Shown piece by piece: positions 59,671-64,000 of a stretch of DNA of 64,000 nt. Positions within the stretch are counted from its first letter, which is position 1, and each line of letters opens with the position of its first letter. A program made the translations under genes and the position numbers. This DNA is from Streptomyces narbonensis (GTDB lineage: Bacteria > Actinomycetota > Actinomycetes > Streptomycetales > Streptomycetaceae), in assembly GCF_014649015.1 (NCBI RefSeq), contig NZ_BMSF01000001.1, forward strand, positions 62,001 through 126,000, in the 5' to 3' direction. The notes under the pieces were generated by a model. The model was not told where the DNA came from. It saw only the letters and a list, made by a program, of their open reading frames with translations, and did no database searches.

Positions 59671-60639
59671 CTACAGGGAGGCCGCGCCCGTCGTCGTACG
59701 GAAACGGGCCAGGTACGCGGAGGGCGTCACCCCGAAGTGCCGGGCGAACGCCCTCCGCAGGCTCTCGTCGCTGCCCAGCCCGCTCCGCGCCGCCGCCCCC
59801 GTGACACTCGCCCCGCCCTCCAGCAGCATCCGCGCCGCCTCCACCCGCACCCGCTCCACGTAAGCCGCCGGGGTCGCCCCGACCTGCTCCCGGAAGAGTC
59901 GGGCCAGATGACGTGCGCTGACCCCCGCCCGCCGTGCCAGCGCCGACGCGCTGTGGTCCGCCGCCGGATCCGCCGCCACCGCGTCCAGCAGCGGGCGGAC
60001 CACCGGATGGCCGGTCGGGGGAGTGCGAGAGGCCGCCGAGAACTGCGACTGCCCGCCGGGCCGCTGGAGGAAGACCACCAGGTCCCGCGCCACCGCGCGG
60101 GCCGCCTCCGGCCCCCGGTCCTCCTCCACCAGGGCCAGACACAGGTCGATCCCGGCCGTCACCCCCGCCGAGCTCCACACCTCGCCGTCCCGCACGTGGA
60201 TCGCGTCCGCGGTCACCTCCGTGTCCGGGTGACGCCGGGCCAGCTCCGCCGCGTGCTCCCAGTGCGTCGTCGCCCGCCGTCCGGCGAGCAGCCCCGCCGC
60301 CCCCAGCGCGAAGGCGCCCGTACAGACGGACGCCACCCGCCGCGAGCCGGCCGCCAGGGCCGCCACCGTCGGCGCCAGCGCAGTGCAGAGCTCCACGTCC
60401 ACGGCTCCCGGCACGATCAGCGTGTCCGCGCCGGACACCTCCTCGGCCGCCACATCGGCGCCGATCCGCAGCCCGCACGCGGTGCGGACGTCCCGCCCGC
60501 CGGGCGAGCACACCCGTACCTCGTAGCCTGCGCCCGCCGTGGCGAACACCTCCAGGGGCGCGGACACGTCGAGCAGCCGGACCCCGTCGAAGGCCGCCAC
60601 CAGCACCGTGCGCGAGACCGCCTCCACCGTCCTCGTCAT
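59671..60639 (-). CDS. GlxA-type AraC family regulator with DJ-1/PfpI domain
   Basis: A 322-residue regulator. The N-terminal DJ-1/PfpI-like domain contains VLVAAFDGVRLLDVSAPLEV, DTLIVPGAVDVELCTALAP and VASVCTGAFALGAAGLLAGR with the nucleophile-elbow Cys. The C-terminal ~100 residues hold two AraC helix-turn-helices (SALARRAGVSARHLARLFRE, SVTGAAARSGLGSDESLRRA) and the FGVTPSAYLARFR end. Such regulators are common next to small enzyme genes; here the divergent HD-domain gene 73 bp away is the probable target. Confidence 0.9.
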   Translation of the reverse strand: MTRTVEAVSRTVLVAAFDGVRLLDVSAPLEVFATAGAGYEVRVCSPGGRDVRTACGLRIGADVAAEEVSGADTLIVPGAVDVELCTALAPTVAALAAGSRRVASVCTGAFALGAAGLLAGRRATTHWEHAAELARRHPDTEVTADAIHVRDGEVWSSAGVTAGIDLCLALVEEDRGPEAARAVARDLVVFLQRPGGQSQFSAASRTPPTGHPVVRPLLDAVAADPAADHSASALARRAGVSARHLARLFREQVGATPAAYVERVRVEAARMLLEGGASVTGAAARSGLGSDESLRRAFARHFGVTPSAYLARFRTTTGAASL

Positions 60640-60712
60640 GTGTCCGATTCTGTGGGATACCTGTCCACGAGGACATGGCGGGGGCGCGGGCCCCACGGCG
60701 AGGCTTGTCACC

Positions 60713-61351
60713 ATGAACGCACTCGCGCTGATCCCCGACAGCAAGCTCGCCACCGCCGCCACCGAACTCGTCCGCGACACGGCGAGCGAGCTCGTCTACC
60801 ACCACTCCCGCCGCGTCTACCTCTTCGGCGCCCTCCGGGGCCGCGCCCGCGGCCTCGTCTTCGACCCCGAACTGCTCTACGTCGGCGCGATGTTCCACGA
60901 CCTCGGCCTGGGGGAGGCCCACCGGACGAGCGGCCGCCGCTTCGAGGTCGACGGAGCCGAGGAGGCCGCGGCCTTCCTCCGCGCCCAGGGCGCCGACGAG
61001 GACGCCGTCCGCCGCGTCTGGACCGCGATCGCCCTCCACACCACCCCCGGGATCCCGGAGTTCATGGAGCCCGAGGTCGCGCTCGTCACCGCCGGCGTCG
61101 AGTACGACGTCCTCGGCATCGGCTACGACGACCCCACCGCCGTGACCTCCGAGGACCGGGCCGCGATCGTCGCCGCCCACCCCCGCCCCGACTTCAAGCG
61201 CCGCATCCTGGAGGCCTTCGCCGAGGGCATCGCCCCCAGGCCGGACACCACCTTCGGCAACGTCAAGGCCGACGTCCTGCGCCACTACGTTCCCGGCTTC
61301 ACGCCCGGCGACTTCGTGACGGTCATCCGCGAATCGTCCTGGCCCGAGTGA
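60713..61351 (+). CDS. HD domain metal-dependent hydrolase
   Basis: A 212-residue HD-superfamily protein. The HD pair is in MFHDLGLGEAHRTSGRRFEV with an upstream VYHHSRRVYLFG His, and the downstream metal-site His is in ALHTTPGIPEF. It resembles the cyanamide-hydratase-like branch of the HD family. The gene is divergent from a GlxA-type regulator, which suggests inducible expression by an unknown small molecule. No signal or membrane span. Confidence 0.85.
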   Translation: MNALALIPDSKLATAATELVRDTASELVYHHSRRVYLFGALRGRARGLVFDPELLYVGAMFHDLGLGEAHRTSGRRFEVDGAEEAAAFLRAQGADEDAVRRVWTAIALHTTPGIPEFMEPEVALVTAGVEYDVLGIGYDDPTAVTSEDRAAIVAAHPRPDFKRRILEAFAEGIAPRPDTTFGNVKADVLRHYVPGFTPGDFVTVIRESSWPE

Positions 61352-61376
61352 CCTCCCGGCCCGAATGAGAGACTGA

Positions 61377-61484
61377 CCGGGACCAACGGGCGGCAGGAAC
61401 CAGGAAACCGGTGCGAATCCGGTGCGGTCCCGCCACTGTGACCGCCTCCTCGGGAGGCGGGAGCCAGGAACTGACCTGCCGCCT
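61377..61484 (+). ncRNA. Cobalamin riboswitch
   Basis: The classical B12 aptamer is recognisable: GGAACCAGGAAACCGGTGCG and AATCCGGTGCGGTCCCGCCA then CTGTGACC. The closing GGGAGCCAGGAACTGACC contains the B12-box region, and the outer helix GGCGGCAGG/CCTGCCGCC closes the aptamer. It sits upstream of the BtuF-like gene, so expression should fall when adenosylcobalamin is plentiful. Confidence 0.93.
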
Positions 61485-61496
61485 CTCACCACCGAT

Positions 61497-61516
61497 CGGG
61501 GACGTGGAAATCCCCG
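61497..61516 (+). promoter_or_regulatory. Predicted riboswitch expression platform (RBS hairpin)
   Basis: CGGGGA and TCCCCG flank CGTGGAAA; the right arm touches GGAGGAGG, the ribosome binding site of the btuF-like gene. Ligand-dependent pairing here would hide the ribosome binding site, a translational switch. Confidence 0.5.
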
Positions 61517-61533
61517 GAGGAGGCTCGACCGTC

Positions 61534-62514
61534 ATGTCCTGGCGCCGCCCGCTGCTGCCCGCGCTCGCTCTCGTCCCGCTGCTCGCCGCCTGCTCGTCAC
61601 CGGCGGCCCCGCCCGCCTCCGCCGCGAAGCCCGGAGGGGCCGCGCCGGGATTCCCGTACACGGTCGACAACTGCGGCGTGAAGACCACCTACCAGGCTCC
61701 GCCGAAGCGCGTGGTCACCATGAACCAGCACGTCACCGAGGTGATGCTGGCCCTCGGCCTGGAGAAGTCGCTCGTCGGCACCGCCTACCTCGACGACGCG
61801 ATCCTCCCCGCCTACAAGAAGGCCTACGACGCCGTCCCCGTCCTCGCGAAGGAGTACCCCTCCAAGGAGGCCCTGCTCGCCGCGAACCCCGACTTCGTGT
61901 ACGGCGGTTACGCCTCCGCCTTCGACGCCAAGGACGGCCGCGGCCGCGACGACCTCAAGCGCTCCGGCATCGCCACCCGCCTCAACACCGAGTACTGCCC
62001 GTCCGGTTCGGCCTCGATCGACGACCTCTACCGCGAAGTCCGCGAACTGGGACGGACCTTCGGCGTCCCCGACCGGGCCGAGACCTGGACCCGCGAGGCG
62101 CGGGCGACCGTCGCCGGCACCGAGAAGCGGCTCAAGGCCGTGAAGCCGGTCTCCGTCTTCGTCTACGACAGCGGCGACAAGACCGCGTTCACGGCGGGCG
62201 GCAAGGGCATCGGCAACGAGCTCATCACCCGGTCCGGCGGCCGGAACGTCTTCGCCGACCTCGACAAGACCTTCGGCGACGCCACCTGGGAGCAGGTCGT
62301 CGACCGGAAGCCCGAGGTCGTCGTCATCTACGACTACGGCTCCACCACCGTCGAGCAGAAGAAGAAGCGGCTCCTCGACGACCCCGCCCTCAAGGACGTC
62401 CCCGCGATCAAGAACCGCCGCTTCGCCGTCATGCCGCTCTCCGACACCGTCCTCGGCGTCCGGGTCCCGGCCGCCGTCGACAAGCTCGCCGCCCAGCTCC
62501 ACCCGGCCCGGTGA
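61534..62514 (+). CDS. btuF: Cobalamin ABC transporter substrate-binding lipoprotein
   Basis: A 326-residue lipoprotein: MSWRRPLLPALALVPLLAAC with the lipobox Cys at residue 20. The periplasmic-binding-protein-2 (BtuF/FecB) fold is seen in YQAPPKRVVTMNQHVTEVML and ALGLEKSLVGTAYLDD, followed by EALLAANPDFVYGGYASAF and ELITRSGGRNVFADLDKTFG. It binds vitamin B12 (or a related corrinoid) outside the membrane. The B12 riboswitch upstream, the GGAGGAGG site and the GTGA overlap with the permease gene support the assignment over a siderophore role. Confidence 0.9.
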   Translation: MSWRRPLLPALALVPLLAACSSPAAPPASAAKPGGAAPGFPYTVDNCGVKTTYQAPPKRVVTMNQHVTEVMLALGLEKSLVGTAYLDDAILPAYKKAYDAVPVLAKEYPSKEALLAANPDFVYGGYASAFDAKDGRGRDDLKRSGIATRLNTEYCPSGSASIDDLYREVRELGRTFGVPDRAETWTREARATVAGTEKRLKAVKPVSVFVYDSGDKTAFTAGGKGIGNELITRSGGRNVFADLDKTFGDATWEQVVDRKPEVVVIYDYGSTTVEQKKKRLLDDPALKDVPAIKNRRFAVMPLSDTVLGVRVPAAVDKLAAQLHPAR

Positions 62515-63602
62515 GCGCGGTCCTCGACGGGGCGGCGGCGGCCGGGACACCGGCCGGACCCCCGGCCGCCCCGGCCGCCCCGGCCTCCGGGGCGGCGCGG
62601 TACGTCCTCGTCGTCGCCGGCCTCGTCCTGGCCCTGGCCCTCGCCGGCATCGCCTCGCTCGCCCTCGGCTCCGTCCGCATCCCGCCCGGTCAGGTCCTCG
62701 ACGCCCTGACCGGGCGGGCGGCCCCCTCCCCGTACCGCACGATCGTGCTCGACGTCCGGCTGCCCCGGGTCCTGCTCGGGGTGGTCGTCGGCGCCGGGCT
62801 CGCCGTCGTCGGCGCCGTCCTCCAGGCCCTCGTCAACAACCGCCTCGCCGACCCCTTCCTCCTCGGCATCTCCTCCGGCGCCTCGGCCGGAGCCGTCCTC
62901 GTGCTGGTCCTGGGCATCGGGGGAGGGGTCACCACCACCATCGCCCTGCCCGGCGGGGCCTTCGCCGGCGCACTCCTCGCCCTCGTCCTCGTCTACGGGC
63001 TCGCGCGGCACGGCGGGACCATGACCGGCGCCCGGCTCGTCCTCGCCGGGGTCGCCGTCGCGTACATCCTCTCCGCCCTCGCGACCCTGCTCCTCGTCGT
63101 CGCCGGCCGCCCCGAGCAGTTCCAGGAGGCGCTGTACTGGTCCCTCGGCGGCCTCGGCAGCGCCCGCTGGGACACCCTCGTGCTGCCCGTCGCCATCCTC
63201 GTCCTCGGCGTCGGTGCCCTCCTCGCCCTCGCCCGCCCGCTCGACCTGCTCCTCGTCGGCGAGGAGAGCGCCACCGTCCTCGGCCTGGACACCCCCCGCT
63301 TCCGCGCCGCCGTCTTCGTCCTCGCCTCCCTCGTCACCGCCGTCATGGTCGCCGCCAGCGGATCCGTCGGCTTCATCGGACTCATGGCCCCGCACGCCGC
63401 CCGGCTCGCCGTCGGCGCCCCGCACCGCCGCGCCCTCCCGGTCGCCGCGCTCGGCGGCGCGGTCGGCCTCGTCCTCGCCGACCTCGCCGCCCGGACCGTC
63501 GCGGCACCCCAGGACATCCCCGTCGGCGTCCTCACCGCGCTCATCGGCGGCCCGTTCTTCCTCTGGCTGATGCGCCGCCGCCCCGAAGGAGCGCTCCTGT
63601 GA
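62511..63602 (+). CDS. btuC: Cobalamin ABC transporter permease (FecCD/BtuC family)
   Basis: A 363-residue permease with about ten spans. Characteristic segments are SLALGSVRIPPGQVLDALTG, VRLPRVLLGVVVGAGLAVVG and ALVNNRLADPFLLGISSGAS, then GSVGFIGLMAPHAARLAVGA and IPVGVLTALIGGPFFLWLMR. The GTG overlaps the previous stop; the frame is open much further upstream but that sequence lies inside the binding-protein gene. The first 30 residues are an Ala/Pro-rich extension. It couples to the downstream ATPase. Confidence 0.9.
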   Translation: MSAVLDGAAAAGTPAGPPAAPAAPASGAARYVLVVAGLVLALALAGIASLALGSVRIPPGQVLDALTGRAAPSPYRTIVLDVRLPRVLLGVVVGAGLAVVGAVLQALVNNRLADPFLLGISSGASAGAVLVLVLGIGGGVTTTIALPGGAFAGALLALVLVYGLARHGGTMTGARLVLAGVAVAYILSALATLLLVVAGRPEQFQEALYWSLGGLGSARWDTLVLPVAILVLGVGALLALARPLDLLLVGEESATVLGLDTPRFRAAVFVLASLVTAVMVAASGSVGFIGLMAPHAARLAVGAPHRRALPVAALGGAVGLVLADLAARTVAAPQDIPVGVLTALIGGPFFLWLMRRRPEGALL

Positions 63603-64000
63603 CCGAACTGCGGCTCCACGGACTCTCGTACGGGCGACGCCTCCGCTCCGCCGACCTCACCGTCCGCACCGGCGAGACCGTCGGCCTCATCGGCCCCAAC
63701 GGCAGCGGCAAGACCACCCTCCTGCGCTGCGTCTACGGCACCCTCACCGCCACCGCCGGACGCGCCACGCTCGACGGCGACGACCTCCACGCCCTCGGCC
63801 CCAAGGCCCGCGCCCGCCGAGTCGCCACCGTCCCGCAGGACAGCGGCACCGAGTTCGAGCTCACCGTCCGCGAACTGGTCGCCCTCGGCCGCTCCCCGCA
63901 CAAACGCTTCTGGGAGGGCGACACCGGCGCCGACCGGGAGCGCGCCGACGCCGCCCTCGCCCGCGTCGGCCTCACGGAGCTCGCCGACCGCTCCTTCCCC
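63599..64000 (+). CDS. btuD: Cobalamin ABC transporter ATP-binding protein (5' part)
   Basis: The first 134 codons of an ATPase, cut by the window end. Walker A is GLIGPNGSGKTTLLR, followed by the Q-loop region VATVPQDSGTEFELTVRELV. The GTG overlaps the permease stop, completing the btuFCD order. Signature motif and Walker B lie beyond the window. Confidence 0.88.
   Translation, partial: MTELRLHGLSYGRRLRSADLTVRTGETVGLIGPNGSGKTTLLRCVYGTLTATAGRATLDGDDLHALGPKARARRVATVPQDSGTEFELTVRELVALGRSPHKRFWEGDTGADRERADAALARVGLTELADRSFP

Overview
The window is about 64 kb of very GC-rich DNA. GTG and TTG starts, GTGA/ATGA overlaps, leaderless promoters, an SsgA-like sporulation protein and a probable DasR site all point to a Streptomyces chromosome. 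Gene content and order (YqgE, DUF3039, sugar ABC with GH20, hpd with an Lrp regulator, ssgG, ClpS/DUF2017, Mec-type JAMM) look like a conserved core region interrupted by accessory modules. All calls come from reading the sequence; no database search was run.

Layout. 1-600: end of a YqgE/AlgH protein and a DUF3039 protein, then a strong terminator. 0.74-5.65 kb: DasR-like operator, sugar-binding lipoprotein, two permeases and a GH20 beta-N-acetylhexosaminidase, an amino-sugar uptake operon. 5.9-10.55 kb: three-subunit xanthine-dehydrogenase-like molybdoenzyme with a His/Glu-rich extension on the Fe-S subunit and an eroded molybdenum active site. 10.6-27.1 kb: a type VII secretion-associated island with WXG-like proteins, a mycosin protease and two copies of a module (small WXG-like protein, ~773-aa protein, lipoprotein). 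These flank three leftward kinase genes, one a pseudokinase with a collagen-like insert. 27.1-27.4 kb: 32-bp tandem repeats and tRNA-Cys.

27.5-33 kb: a two-HTH regulator divergent from DUF4097 and a DrrAB-type exporter, then an MFS transporter. 33-36.6 kb: ribbon-helix-helix/Doc toxin-antitoxin pair, a helicase and an IclR regulator. 36.8-42.7 kb: ArsR-type regulators, a hydrolase frameshifted at a C tract, a Lon-like protease, an MFS transporter and the Lrp-type regulator of hpd. 42.8-54.1 kb: hpd, TPR protein, glycolate-oxidase-like flavoprotein, ssgG, two RDD membrane proteins, an M6 metalloprotease and a small hypothetical protein. 54.2-59.7 kb: pncA/pncB NAD salvage pair, clpS-DUF2017, an amino acid permease and a Mec-like JAMM peptidase. 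59.7-64 kb: GlxA-type regulator divergent from an HD protein, then a cobalamin riboswitch driving btuFCD, cut by the window end.

The most unusual features are: the duplicated type VII-associated module around active and dead kinases; CTAG-bounded hairpin elements whose TA ends supply the stop codons of at least five genes; six TTGCA boxes at exactly 14-bp spacing upstream of an ArsR-type regulator; and a xanthine-dehydrogenase-like large subunit without its catalytic Glu.
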